The notes under the pieces were generated by a model, which had not been told where the DNA came from, did not search any database, and worked only from the letters and a program-made list of their open reading frames with translations. A DNA stretch of 23,507 nucleotides from a virus. The stretch is taken from positions 1-23,507 of the IMG/VR virus record IMGVR_UViG_3300037502_002046. One strand, 5' to 3'. The translations under genes and the position numbers were made by a program. How positions within the stretch are numbered: position 1 is the stretch's first letter; the number at the start of each line of letters is the position of its first letter. Shown in pieces: positions 10,291-18,570 of this stretch.

Positions 10291-10746
10291 ATGGCTACGC
10301 TTAAAACCAAATACAACCTGGAACAAACTGTTTATAACGCTTATTGCACTAAACAACCTTACTCCGTGCCTTGCGAAGATTGCGATGGTACTGGCTATTG
10401 GAAAATTGCAAACACAGAAAAGACCATCGGTTGCCACACATGCAATAAAGATAGTGGTTGGCACAATAATACCCCCGGCAAGATCACTAAATACAAATAT
10501 TTTCCAGGCGTACAAAATTTGACTATTGGGCAGGTTAGGGCTACTATCGGCCACAAAGCAGAAATTCGCTATATGTGCGCAGAGAGTGGTCTAGGGTCTG
10601 GTACTCTTTGGTCAGAAAAGAGTCTTACAGATAATTATGATCTAGCTGTTGAAGCTTCCAAGATTCTTGCAGAAAAGAAGAACGCAGGAGAGGAAGTGGA
10701 AATTGCAGACCTTTATGTCCAGATGGGTGGCATCCATGAAAAGTAA
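10291..10746 (+). CDS. Protein with a DnaJ-like CxxCxGxG zinc motif
   Basis: ATG with TAGGAGA upstream. Cys28-x2-Cys31-Asp-Gly-Thr-Gly, then Cys48-x2-Cys51, forms one zinc module of the type repeated in DnaJ and found singly in small zinc proteins. The C-terminal half (about 77-151) is a separate beta-rich domain with an ESGLGSGTLW turn followed by two helices. Not a J-protein (no J domain). A role in replication or as an adaptor is guesswork. First gene of the operon running to the primase-helicase and polymerase. Confidence 0.7.
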   Translation: MATLKTKYNLEQTVYNAYCTKQPYSVPCEDCDGTGYWKIANTEKTIGCHTCNKDSGWHNNTPGKITKYKYFPGVQNLTIGQVRATIGHKAEIRYMCAESGLGSGTLWSEKSLTDNYDLAVEASKILAEKKNAGEEVEIADLYVQMGGIHEK

Positions 10747-10957
10747 AGTGAGTTTACCTCGCAATCCTGTAGTTAAATTCATGCACAAAGCAAACAATTA
10801 CGCTTGCTTTCATGAAGCAAAGAGAGATAAGATTCTTCTTGAACTAGCAGAGAAGGAAGGAGAAGAAGCATTGCTCCCGTATCTTGATTGCTATTATGAT
10901 GGTACGTGTTTTGATGATGTTGGGTGTTCATCGATTAGTATTGATAGAGAGGAATAG
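10736..10957 (+). CDS. Unknown 73-residue protein
   Basis: I choose ATG at 10736, overlapping the previous gene by 11 bases, with GGGTGG upstream. The frame is open back to 10649, but that part lies wholly inside the neighbour. A basic N-terminus (MKSKVSLPRNPVVKFMHK) is followed by helical AKRDKILLELAEKEGEEA and an acidic, Cys-containing tail (DGTCFDDVGCSS). Not recognised. Confidence 0.6.
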   Translation: MKSKVSLPRNPVVKFMHKANNYACFHEAKRDKILLELAEKEGEEALLPYLDCYYDGTCFDDVGCSSISIDREE

Positions 10958-10963
10958 AGAATA

Positions 10964-11263
10964 ATGAAACAGATTGAAATTTACATTGATTGCTATACAT
11001 TCTTTATCGACGTAACACGTTACTTCGTGCAAAAACCACTTGGTAAGTGGTGCGATAGTGATTACGACGCAATGGGCTACACAGACTTGGAGTTTGAGAT
11101 TACAGGCATTGAGGAATCTTTTGAGGATGATTCTTATTTGTTATATTCTGAAACACACTTGAAAGAAACATTCGATAAGCTTGTTGACGAATATCACGAA
11201 GCTGTGTATGATCGAGTTCTTGAGAAATTAGAAGAGGAGAAAGATGATGACCGATATTACTAA
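10964..11263 (+). CDS. Unknown 99-residue acidic protein
   Basis: ATG with AGAGAATA upstream. The product is strongly acidic, with an N-terminal beta/aromatic part ([16 protein letters not shown]), a central [15 protein letters not shown] stretch and a C-terminal Glu/Lys/Asp-rich helix (ELF-like, ends [13 protein letters not shown]). No membrane segment. Not recognised. Overlaps the next gene by 20 bases. Confidence 0.65.
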   Translation: MKQIEIYIDCYTFFIDVTRYFVQKPLGKWCDSDYDAMGYTDLEFEITGIEESFEDDSYLLYSETHLKETFDKLVDEYHEAVYDRVLEKLEEEKDDDRYY

Positions 11264-11867
11264 GCTTGAGAAACAGATCGCAGAAAAGGAGGCTCGTTGC
11301 AAAGAAATTTGGGATATTAAAAAACCTCTGGATGCAGAGCTAACGAAGCTACGTAATCAAATTGAGAAAATTCAAGATAAAATTACAGAAGCTAAACTCA
11401 AAAAGGATATGACTCTAGGTGAGAAAATTGAATGGCTCTTGCATGAAGATGGCTACAGCTCCGACATGAAGCGGTACAATGAGGCTCAAAAGTTCATTCA
11501 TGAGATGGGTTTGTGGATGGGTGGTTATTATCCTTATTCTGAGCAAAAAGCTGTTGAAATCATGCTTTACAAGGGCGATCAAGACAGCCTAGAAAAGACC
11601 TTCAAATCGCTGAATGTTCTTCTCCCGTTCATTAAACCTATTGATGACGCAGGTAATCGACGTTTCAAGCTTTTTGAGCATACATTTTCTGAAAACGGTG
11701 TTTATGATCTTCGGGTAGATGTGCATGGTGCGTGGACTCTGAACAAAACCACGTATGGTCGTGAAAGTGTATTGAAAACCTTTGACAATCTTCTTGATGC
11801 TCTGAAATATTGCCAAGAGTACCACTACTATCAATCTTCAGAGGATGACGATAATGACTTGGGTTGA
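11244..11867 (+). CDS. Unknown 207-residue coiled-coil protein
   Basis: AGAGGAGAAAG precedes a double ATG (11244 and 11247). Residues 5-60 are a coiled coil ([31 protein letters not shown]). The remainder is mixed alpha/beta, including [20 protein letters not shown] and a C-terminal [18 protein letters not shown] segment. The end is acidic ([10 protein letters not shown]). No catalytic motif recognised. It overlaps both neighbours, so is part of one operon. Confidence 0.7.
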   Translation: MMTDITKLEKQIAEKEARCKEIWDIKKPLDAELTKLRNQIEKIQDKITEAKLKKDMTLGEKIEWLLHEDGYSSDMKRYNEAQKFIHEMGLWMGGYYPYSEQKAVEIMLYKGDQDSLEKTFKSLNVLLPFIKPIDDAGNRRFKLFEHTFSENGVYDLRVDVHGAWTLNKTTYGRESVLKTFDNLLDALKYCQEYHYYQSSEDDDNDLG

Positions 11868-12819
11868 TGATGTAGACAAAGCATACAAAACACTCGGTAG
11901 TCAGATTGAGTATCTGAAAAAGAAAGCAGACGAAGCTTTCCCAAAACCAATGGAAGTTAAGACTTTACCTAAGTGCGCCAGCACAGCTTTTACAAGCTCT
12001 TTTAACTGGAAAATTAAAGGTGGTTATTATTCAAGTGATCGTGAACCAAACACGATTGAAGAAGTTGATAATCTTCTGAAGAACGCTAATGAACTTTTGA
12101 CTAAAGACCTTGAGAATCTGAAAGCTGTTCATGAGGCTAATGTTCCAGCAATTGAGAATAACCTAAAGATTCATGAAAAAGTGACATTGCTTATGCGTGA
12201 TGTTCTTGGTGTTCGTAGTTATAGCACTTCTGAATATAAAACCAGCCGTAGCCGCAAGGCTACTACAACAACGCATCAGCCGGGATATATTGGTGATCTG
12301 TCTCGCACTGTTAAGACTTCAGATAGCTACGATTACACTGTGTCTCAGCTTAAATATTACCCCCAGAAATTTGCAGAGATTGCTAACCAACTGAAGGCTA
12401 AGATTAACCAAGCAGAGGCTGAGAAAAGAAAAACTGAGCAGGCTAAGAAAGAAGTTCTTGCTAAAGCTCGTTTGCAAGTAAAGTATGGTCTAACTGAAGA
12501 TTCTGATTGGGTAGATGTTCTTGAAGCCTTGGATGAGAAATGCAAGTATTTTGCTCTAGCTCGTGCTTTGGAGGATCAACGTAATGATTGGTCAGAAGGT
12601 TTTGATCGTGTACAATACGCAATCGATTCCTTCAAAGTAGAAACGCCAGAAGATCAAGAGATTTATGATTCTTTGTATGAGCTTGCATATGACGAAGATT
12701 TGTGTGATGGTCGGGTGTTTAGGGATTGTGAGTGGAATTACTCTGCTCTTTATGGTAAAGTAGATTCTGAGCTTATGAAAGATTATGCAACTCTGCAAGA
12801 ATATTACAGTAAATGGTAG
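11854..12819 (+). CDS. Unknown 321-residue helical protein
   Basis: I prefer ATG at 11854, with GAGGATG upstream; an in-frame ATG lies at 11845. Long helical stretches dominate: an N-terminal LGSQIEYLKKKADEA, a central LLKNANELLTKDLENL, and a Gln/Ala/Lys-rich coiled coil (LKAKINQAEAEKRKTEQAKK). A Ser/Thr/Arg-rich linker (SEYKTSRSRKATTTTH) separates two halves, and the C-terminus is acidic. No enzyme motif recognised. Position just before the primase-helicase suggests replication or a scaffold role, by context only. Confidence 0.7.
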   Translation: MTWVDDVDKAYKTLGSQIEYLKKKADEAFPKPMEVKTLPKCASTAFTSSFNWKIKGGYYSSDREPNTIEEVDNLLKNANELLTKDLENLKAVHEANVPAIENNLKIHEKVTLLMRDVLGVRSYSTSEYKTSRSRKATTTTHQPGYIGDLSRTVKTSDSYDYTVSQLKYYPQKFAEIANQLKAKINQAEAEKRKTEQAKKEVLAKARLQVKYGLTEDSDWVDVLEALDEKCKYFALARALEDQRNDWSEGFDRVQYAIDSFKVETPEDQEIYDSLYELAYDEDLCDGRVFRDCEWNYSALYGKVDSELMKDYATLQEYYSKW

Positions 12820-12858
12820 GAGGATGTTTGATTGAGTTATTTTAAGAAAGGAGATAAA

Positions 12859-14499
12859 ATGCGTAACGAAGATGGCTATGTCCCAAAAGAAACTGTTGCT
12901 GATGTGCAAGCACTGAAAAGTGTTGATGTACCAGAACGAGGTATTCGTAAAGAAACACTAGAACGCTTTGGTGTTAAAGTTGCTGTATCCCAAGAAGATG
13001 GGAAAACCCCAGAAGCTGTTTATTTTCCCTCTTATAATCAAAAAGGGAAGATTACTGGCTATGCAAAACAAGATTTGACAAAACCAAAGGAAGAGAAGTA
13101 TCATTGGTCTGTTGTCGGTAGTGTGACCATTGGTAATAAACTATTTGGTCAGAATGTGGCGGAAGCTCAGAATCGTAAACGTAACAACCTAACCATCACT
13201 GAGGGACAGTGGGATATGCTCTCTGTGTGGCAAGCAGGTGTTGATAGCGTAAAAGGAACTAAATACGAAGGGATTGAACCCCTTGTTGCTTCTATTCCTA
13301 TGGGCACAGCTAACGCTGTAGAATCAATTCTACACAACGAAAGCTATGTTCTTTCTCACGACTCTTTGACTATTTTCTTTGATGATGACCACTGCACACC
13401 AGCAGAGCTTCAGAAAAAGATTATGAAAGGGCATGAGGCTCGTGAAGCTGTAGCTAATGCTTTGGTTGGATCAGGGATTAGTCTATTTGCTGTAACGCCA
13501 GAAGAAGGCTTTAAAGACGCTTCTGACTACATGCAAGCAGGACGTTCAGAAGACCTAGCAAAGCTTGTGCAGTTTGGTCGTCGTCCATATTCATCTGAAA
13601 AGATTGTGAAGGCAATTGACCTAGATTTGGATTATCTGCTAGAGCCACGTCCAGAAGGCATTTATGTAAACAGCTTTCCTAAGCTTATGGACAAGCTACA
13701 CGGGTTTCGTACACGAGAACTGTGTCTGCTTACCAGTCCTAGCGGGGTTGGTAAGTCAACAGTTTGCTCAATCTTTGCTTCTGCTTTTATGGAAGCTGGT
13801 GAAAAGCTTGGAATGATCTATCTGGAGGAAACGAACAAGGAAACTATTCAACGACTAATTGCATCTAAACTGAAAGTAAACTATCTTGAGTTTAAGAATA
13901 ATCCCCTGAAAGTGGCAAGTCGTGAACGTATTGAGAAAGCTTACAAAGAGATTGTAGAGAATGACCAGCTTGTTATGCTAGGCCACTTCGGCAGTCTGCC
14001 TGTTAGTGAGCTTATGGCTAAGATTAAACACATGCACTTGGTAGAAGGCTGTAATTTCATTATCCTTGATCACCTAAGCCTTGTGATTTCTGGTAGTGCT
14101 GTAAAGGATGAACGCAAAGAGCTTGACATGGTGATGACAGAGCTAGCTGCTTTCTGTGCTGCTAATGAAGTGTGCATTATTGCTGTTAGTCACATCAACC
14201 GAACTCTTGCAGATCAGTTTAAGGCACCAAAGCTTAAAGATGGAGAAGAGCCTAAACCTTATTGGGTACAAGTTACGAAGGAGTCAATGCGTGGCTCATC
14301 TGCGCTCGAACAGCTAAGCTTTGTTATCCTTGGTTTGGAGCCTGAGATTAATCCAGATCGAAGCCGTGGCCGTGTACGACTGACAGTGCTAAAGAACCGT
14401 CCTTGGGGTTATCTTGGTGTTTGCGATGCTTTCACAATTGATGACGAGAGCTGGGAAGTGTTGCTATCTAATGATGAGTTTGATAATGTAGATTTTTAA
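12859..14499 (+). CDS. T7 gp4-type primase-helicase without the zinc-ribbon domain
   Basis: Start chosen at ATG 12859 (AAGGAG 6 bases upstream); a TTG at 12832 with its own TAGGAGG would add nine residues. Residues (ATG numbering): TOPRIM fold with Glu115 (ITEGQWDML) and Asp175-177 (FFDDDH); RecA-type helicase with Walker A SPSGVGKST (Lys299), Walker B IILDH (Asp404), an AVSHINR motif near 442-448, and RGSSALEQLSFVILGLE like T7's RGSGALRQLS. It should form a hexameric ring that unwinds DNA 5'-3'. The Cys4 zinc ribbon that T7 gp4 uses to read primer sites is absent (no Cys near the N-terminus), so primer synthesis may be altered or rely on a partner. Confidence 0.93.
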   Translation: MRNEDGYVPKETVADVQALKSVDVPERGIRKETLERFGVKVAVSQEDGKTPEAVYFPSYNQKGKITGYAKQDLTKPKEEKYHWSVVGSVTIGNKLFGQNVAEAQNRKRNNLTITEGQWDMLSVWQAGVDSVKGTKYEGIEPLVASIPMGTANAVESILHNESYVLSHDSLTIFFDDDHCTPAELQKKIMKGHEAREAVANALVGSGISLFAVTPEEGFKDASDYMQAGRSEDLAKLVQFGRRPYSSEKIVKAIDLDLDYLLEPRPEGIYVNSFPKLMDKLHGFRTRELCLLTSPSGVGKSTVCSIFASAFMEAGEKLGMIYLEETNKETIQRLIASKLKVNYLEFKNNPLKVASRERIEKAYKEIVENDQLVMLGHFGSLPVSELMAKIKHMHLVEGCNFIILDHLSLVISGSAVKDERKELDMVMTELAAFCAANEVCIIAVSHINRTLADQFKAPKLKDGEEPKPYWVQVTKESMRGSSALEQLSFVILGLEPEINPDRSRGRVRLTVLKNRPWGYLGVCDAFTIDDESWEVLLSNDEFDNVDF

Positions 14500-14508
14500 G
14501 GAGATGAG

Positions 14509-16614
14509 ATGTTGGATGAAAACGAAATTATCCTAGATATTGAGGCAGATGGATTCATTTTTGAATCAACAAAAATCTGGACTGTCTGTGCAACAAATAT
14601 CCAGTCTGGTGAAAAGATTAAACTTAATCCTTTTAAGGATCAAGATGCAAAGGATAAGCTCATTTCTTTCATCTTTAAAAAAGAAAATCCAACAATCGGA
14701 TTTCACTACGGGCTGGGATACGATATGTTTGTTCTGCAAAACCTGCTTGATATTAAATTTACGGTTGGTAAAGATACAATTGAAGGCAGGCCAGTACAAT
14801 TTGTGGATACCCTGTATTTGTCAATGTTCCTCAACCCTGATAGGGACGGTCACGGTATTGAAGCGTTTGGTGAAATTCTCGGTCTTGAGAAAATCGACTA
14901 TCGTGAAAAAGCAATTGAACTTGGACTAATTGACCGTAATGCCCCTAAAGGAGCTGAGTTTATGCAGTGGCATCCAGAAATGGATGTTTATTGTGAACGT
15001 GACGTGGCTGTGAACATTCTTGTTTTCAAATATTTGAAAAAAGAGTGGAAAGATGTTTACGGAAAAGATTTCTCAATCACCGATGCCTTTAAGTGCGGAC
15101 AGAAGTCTTTTTACCTGATGTCATGCCAAGAACTAACAGGCTTTAAATTTGACATTGAAGGGGCTAAAAAGCTCTCTGTAAAAATTCAAGAGATGATGGA
15201 AGAAATTCGTGCTGATGTTGAACCCAAGCTTCCACCAAGACCATTGAAGAAGGGTGAGCAGAAAGAATACACGATGCCTGCAAAGCCATTTAAAAAAGAT
15301 GGAACATTCTCTGCAACTTGGCTGAAGTGGGCTGAAAAGCACAACGGCGTGCAACGTGGTGAACAGTGGGAGTTTTATGGTAAACTCTATGATGTTATTG
15401 GTGGTCAACTTCTAGATATTAAACTTCCAATGGAAATGGCTAACCAAGATCAGATGAAGGATTGGTTCTTGGAAAATGGCTGGTCGCCGACGCTCTGGAA
15501 TTACCAACGTGGCCCAGATGGAAAGCCTATGCGCGATCCAAAGACCCGTAAACTTATTCCAACAAGCCCGAAGATTCAGGAAACACAAAAGATTTGTCCT
15601 AACTTGCTGAAAATGGAGGGTGATATTGTAAAACAGGTGGTGAAGTGGTTAAGTTTACGCAATCGGCTTTCTGTCTTGCAGGGTTGGTTGGATAATCCTC
15701 GTTTGGAGATGGATGGACGAATCGGTGCAGGGAGGACGGGCATTGCCGCGACACACAGGCAACGACATCATACTGTTGTAAACGTCCCGAAAGCTTCTGA
15801 GAAGGTATTGCTTGGTAAGGAGTTTCGTAGTCTTTGGATTGCAGAGGATGGCTTCTTGATTGCCGCAGGTGACGCAGCGGCATTGGAAGGGCGTGTGATG
15901 GGGCACTATACCTTCAAATACGATGGTGGTGAAACTGCAACTGAAATTCTTGAAGGCGATCCACACTCTAAGAATGCTATTGCTTTCTATGGGCATGAAA
16001 GGGACATTCAAAAGTTCGACATCCAATCAGAGGATTTTGATAAGGACGATCCCGTTTTTAAGCCGTACCGGGATAGAAGTAAGAACGGATTTTACGCTAT
16101 TTTGTATGGTGCTGGCGGCCCTAAAGTGGCGAGTACCCTTGGCCTTCCAGAGAAGATGGGTAATGATAAGCTAGAGAAATTTTGGCAAGCAAACCCTGCC
16201 ATTAAGGCTCTTAGGGACAATTTAGAGAAGTATTGGGAGAGTGTAGGAAAAAGCAAATATCTTCCAGCTATTGATGGTCGCATACTCTGTACTCGCAAAA
16301 AGAGTGCTTTGCTTAATACGATCTTTCAAAGTTGTGGCGGTATCACAATGGACTATGCTGGATGTTTCATGGATGTGTGGCTTGGCGGGTTGAAGTGGAA
16401 GGATCGGAAGCCTTACTACGAGTATAAGGGATATATTGTTCGTCGGATTGCTTATCAGCATGACGAATACGAGTATGAAGCTGAAGAGCCGATTGCAGAG
16501 GAAGTTGGAAAGATGATTGAAAAAGCGATTGAGAAAGCAGGGCAATATTTGAAACTGAACGTGCCTCTAGCTGGAGAGGCTAAAATTGGGAAATCGTGGA
16601 AAGAGGTTCATTAA
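14509..16614 (+). CDS. Family A DNA polymerase with 3'-5' exonuclease, T7 gp5 type
   Basis: 701 residues, close to T7 gp5 (704). Exonuclease: Asp10/Glu12 (LDIEADG), Asp72 (YDMF), Tyr161-x3-Asp165 (YCERD). Polymerase motif A GDAAALE (Asp455, Glu460); motif B Arg521-x3-Lys525-x3-Tyr529 (NGFYAILYGAG); motif C QHDEYE (His651-Asp652). This is the replicative polymerase, acting at the fork with the primase-helicase 9 bases upstream. The usual Asn of exonuclease motif II is Tyr67, and the Ser of motif A (DASGLE in T7) is Ala. AAGGAGATGAG precedes the ATG. Frame intact; its TAA overlaps the homing endonuclease start. Confidence 0.96.
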   Translation: MLDENEIILDIEADGFIFESTKIWTVCATNIQSGEKIKLNPFKDQDAKDKLISFIFKKENPTIGFHYGLGYDMFVLQNLLDIKFTVGKDTIEGRPVQFVDTLYLSMFLNPDRDGHGIEAFGEILGLEKIDYREKAIELGLIDRNAPKGAEFMQWHPEMDVYCERDVAVNILVFKYLKKEWKDVYGKDFSITDAFKCGQKSFYLMSCQELTGFKFDIEGAKKLSVKIQEMMEEIRADVEPKLPPRPLKKGEQKEYTMPAKPFKKDGTFSATWLKWAEKHNGVQRGEQWEFYGKLYDVIGGQLLDIKLPMEMANQDQMKDWFLENGWSPTLWNYQRGPDGKPMRDPKTRKLIPTSPKIQETQKICPNLLKMEGDIVKQVVKWLSLRNRLSVLQGWLDNPRLEMDGRIGAGRTGIAATHRQRHHTVVNVPKASEKVLLGKEFRSLWIAEDGFLIAAGDAAALEGRVMGHYTFKYDGGETATEILEGDPHSKNAIAFYGHERDIQKFDIQSEDFDKDDPVFKPYRDRSKNGFYAILYGAGGPKVASTLGLPEKMGNDKLEKFWQANPAIKALRDNLEKYWESVGKSKYLPAIDGRILCTRKKSALLNTIFQSCGGITMDYAGCFMDVWLGGLKWKDRKPYYEYKGYIVRRIAYQHDEYEYEAEEPIAEEVGKMIEKAIEKAGQYLKLNVPLAGEAKIGKSWKEVH

Positions 16615-17177
16615 TGACAGAAATTTGGAAACCTTTGATTTTAGATGATATACAACTAAGGTATGCTGTCAGCAATAAGGGTAGAGTTTTTGACCTGAAA
16701 TTGCTTAAATATCTCAATATAAATGATAACGGGGCAGGGTATAAAACCGTTGCTATGATGGGGCCAAGGAGTAAGCTAAGGCTCAGGTATTTGCATAGAC
16801 TTGTCGCACATGTTTTTCTTGACAATCCAGACAATTTACCGCAAGTTGGTCACAAAGACCACACAAGGGATAATAACGTAGTTGATAATTTGTACTGGAC
16901 AACTCAGAAACAGAACACACAAGATGGGATAAAAGCTGGTAAAATTAATGCAAATCGTCCAAAAAGTAATAGGACGTTGACAAAGGAAGAAATCTGCACT
17001 ATTGCCTTGCTTGAATCTGAGGGTTATGGTGTTGCTGAGATTGCTAAGAAACTTGGCTGCCACAGAACAACCATCTCAAGTGTTTTCAATGGTAGGAGTA
17101 ATTGGGAGCTTTTCTCATTTGCAAGAGAAGAGATTGCTTCAATGAAAATACTTCAGAAAACATTTGACAACCCCTGA
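16614..17177 (+). CDS. NUMOD4-HNH homing endonuclease
   Basis: 187 residues from ATG 16614, which overlaps the polymerase stop (TAATG) and has AGAGG 8 bases upstream; a GTG at 16596 is possible but weaker. Residues 4-26 are NUMOD4-like (WKPLILDDIQLRYAVSNKGR). The HNH core has LHRLVAHVFL (His61), VGHKDHTRDNN (His80, His83) and NLYWTT. A DNA-binding helix-turn-helix (VAEIAKKLGCHRTTISSVFNG) ends the protein. Such free-standing nucleases cut intronless relatives to spread themselves; the polymerase gene is a typical neighbour and likely target. The -35 of the next promoter lies inside its last codons. Confidence 0.92.
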   Translation: MTEIWKPLILDDIQLRYAVSNKGRVFDLKLLKYLNINDNGAGYKTVAMMGPRSKLRLRYLHRLVAHVFLDNPDNLPQVGHKDHTRDNNVVDNLYWTTQKQNTQDGIKAGKINANRPKSNRTLTKEEICTIALLESEGYGVAEIAKKLGCHRTTISSVFNGRSNWELFSFAREEIASMKILQKTFDNP

Positions 17178-17192
17178 AAATCGTGATTTAAT
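17164..17192 (+). promoter_or_regulatory. Promoter of the operon starting at 17279
   Basis: TTGACA (17164-17169, inside the end of the homing endonuclease gene), 17-base spacer, TTTAAT (17187-17192). The leader of about 80 bases carries two hairpins, AGACT-TTGCT-AGTCT and TGGCG-TTCAAG-CGCCA (17232-17247). GAGGAGA lies ahead of the ATG. Confidence 0.7.
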
Positions 17193-17278
17193 AGATGCCA
17201 AGCTTGAGACGAGACAGACTTTGCTAGTCTCTGGCGTTCAAGCGCCACTAGGGCTTTTAAACCAAAGAGGAGAAACAA

Positions 17279-17668
17279 ATGGGAAGCGTAACCGCAACAG
17301 TAACAGACTCTGTTAACGATGTGTTCCAAACACGAAGTATTCACTTTGAGTCTTATGAAGACTTCATTAACTATGAAAATGATGCTACTATCCATACAGA
17401 AAGTCAGCATACAGAGGGAGAGAACAAAAACAACATCTGCCTAACAGACCAACAAATCTACAAGCTTCGTATTCTACTTGGTCATGTACTAGGTGATAAA
17501 GATTGTGCTGATCTTAACGAACAACTTGACACCATGTTTGATGACGAACTAGAATGTGAAGACTACAACAAGCTGTATTTTACATTCAACGTAGATGACG
17601 TTCCTGTTATCTTGGAAGATGGTGATAAAGATGCTACAATTCAATTTAAAATAGGAGAAACAAAATGA
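17279..17668 (+). CDS. Unknown 129-residue acidic protein
   Basis: ATG with AGAGGAGA upstream, first gene after the promoter at 17164. Composition is acidic and Thr/Asn-rich. A helical section (TDQQIYKLRILLGHVLGDKDCADLNEQLD) and a C-terminal beta part (NKLYFTFNVDDVPVILEDG) are visible. No domain recognised. Its TGA overlaps the next ATG (ATGA), so the two are coupled. Confidence 0.7.
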   Translation: MGSVTATVTDSVNDVFQTRSIHFESYEDFINYENDATIHTESQHTEGENKNNICLTDQQIYKLRILLGHVLGDKDCADLNEQLDTMFDDELECEDYNKLYFTFNVDDVPVILEDGDKDATIQFKIGETK

Positions 17669-17832
17669 GTAATAAATTTGTATATGTTCTACAACAAAAA
17701 TCTACTGGCATTCCTGTGCAAGATGTGATGTTCAATCGAGATGAAGCAAGAGAGACAAAACGTCTGTATGAGCAACGGGATGGAACTAAATACTCTATCG
17801 TGCGTTATGAACAAAATGGTGTGATTCGATAA
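17665..17832 (+). CDS. Unknown 55-residue protein
   Basis: ATG at 17665 within ATGA, with TAGGAGA upstream; TAA at 17830-17832. The product (MSNKFVYVLQQKSTGIPVQD...) has a beta strand, a helix rich in Arg/Glu (RDEARETKRLYEQRD), then a final strand (YSIVRYEQNG). The pattern resembles small phage proteins with a beta-alpha-beta fold. Basic overall. Not recognised. Confidence 0.65.
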   Translation: MSNKFVYVLQQKSTGIPVQDVMFNRDEARETKRLYEQRDGTKYSIVRYEQNGVIR

Positions 17833-17843
17833 GGAGGACGAAA

Positions 17844-18140
17844 ATGAATAAAATCCTGCTGGTAGTTTTGGCGATTATTGGTGCCACTCTTTTCATTGGT
17901 CTTACGGGTGTATATTACGCTTTTGTTCTTTCAACCCTTTGGGCATGGTTTGTAGTCCCTCTAGGTGTTGCAAAGATTGGTATGGCACATGCTTATGGTC
18001 TATCACTGATTCCAACTACTATTCTTGGTGTTCGTGGTCTGTACGCACCAGAAGACAAGCGTAAAGAATCGATAGTTGCGACTCTGCTACTCCCTGCTAC
18101 ATCATTACTGTTTGGTTGGATTGCACTAGGCTTCATGTAA
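17844..18140 (+). CDS. Unknown 98-residue membrane protein
   Basis: AAGGAGG lies 6 bases before the ATG. Three hydrophobic segments are likely: about 3-27 (ILLVVLAIIGATLFIGLTGV), 29-62 (FVLSTLWAWFVVPLGVAKIG) and 78-97 (VATLLLPATSLLFGWIALGF). A charged loop (APEDKRKES) separates the last two. Inner-membrane location is likely. Not a recognisable holin: too far from any lysis gene and in an early operon. Confidence 0.7.
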   Translation: MNKILLVVLAIIGATLFIGLTGVYYAFVLSTLWAWFVVPLGVAKIGMAHAYGLSLIPTTILGVRGLYAPEDKRKESIVATLLLPATSLLFGWIALGFM

Positions 18141-18162
18141 TTAAATAAAGGAGAAATAATTA

Positions 18163-18384
18163 ATGCGTAATAAAATTGCTAAAAAGCTGCGTAAAGAAGC
18201 TAAACAAATTGCACAAGCTAATGGTTTTCCATACGAAGAATATACTGTAAAAACTTATAAGAAAATGGCAACTAAGCTGGATGGTAGCCCTGTTGTCTAC
18301 CAAGTTTATACAGCCTTCTTGATCAATGATTGCCAAAAGAAAACCTATAAACAACTGAAGAAAGTAAATAAGGAGATGAAATAA
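18163..18384 (+). CDS. Unknown 73-residue very basic protein
   Basis: AAGGAGAAATA precedes the ATG. The product is Lys-rich throughout (IAKKLRKEAKQIAQANGF at the start, KKTYKQLKKVNKEMK at the end) with a short beta-like centre (GSPVVYQVYTAFLI). The charge suggests nucleic-acid binding, but no domain is recognised. Its TAA overlaps the next ATG (TAATG). Confidence 0.7.
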   Translation: MRNKIAKKLRKEAKQIAQANGFPYEEYTVKTYKKMATKLDGSPVVYQVYTAFLINDCQKKTYKQLKKVNKEMK

Positions 18385-18512
18385 TGGGGTATACTAAAGA
18401 AGCTGTACTGAATCTGCTGCTGAATGCAATTGCACAAGCAACCAATGATCTAAATATGGAGCGAGTGGCTGTATTGTCACAAGCATATCAACGTATTCAA
18501 GCGCAAGCTTGA
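18384..18512 (+). CDS. Unknown 42-residue peptide
   Basis: ATG at 18384 shares a base with the previous stop, with AAGGAGATG upstream. The product is one or two helices (KEAVLNLLLNAIAQATNDLN, then MERVAVLSQAYQRI), with no membrane character. A terminator-like hairpin follows 7 bases after the stop. Not recognised; coupling and ribosome site support expression. Confidence 0.6.
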   Translation: MGYTKEAVLNLLLNAIAQATNDLNMERVAVLSQAYQRIQAQA

Positions 18513-18519
18513 TTAACCC

Positions 18520-18546
18520 GGCTCTGCATAGAGTGGAGCCTTTTCT
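18520..18546 (+). terminator. Terminator-like hairpin between 18512 and the SSB gene
   Basis: GGCTC (18520-18524) pairs with GAGCC (18536-18540) over an 11-base loop, followed by TTTTCT. The 5-bp stem is short, so termination may be partial. It could instead serve as a leader hairpin of the SSB gene. Confidence 0.5.
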
Positions 18547-18570
18547 AAATGTAATAAGAGGAAATACTAA

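Noticed and set aside
10649-10735. N-terminal extension of gene 10736-10957
   Set aside because: Lies entirely inside gene 10291-10746, and no ribosome site supports the earlier ATG.
15655-16026. Minus-strand frames of 94-123 codons within the DNA polymerase
   Set aside because: Antisense shadows of a conserved coding region, without ribosome sites.
17844-18140. Holin for the three-pass membrane protein
   Set aside because: No endolysin or spanin nearby, and the gene sits in a replication-region operon.
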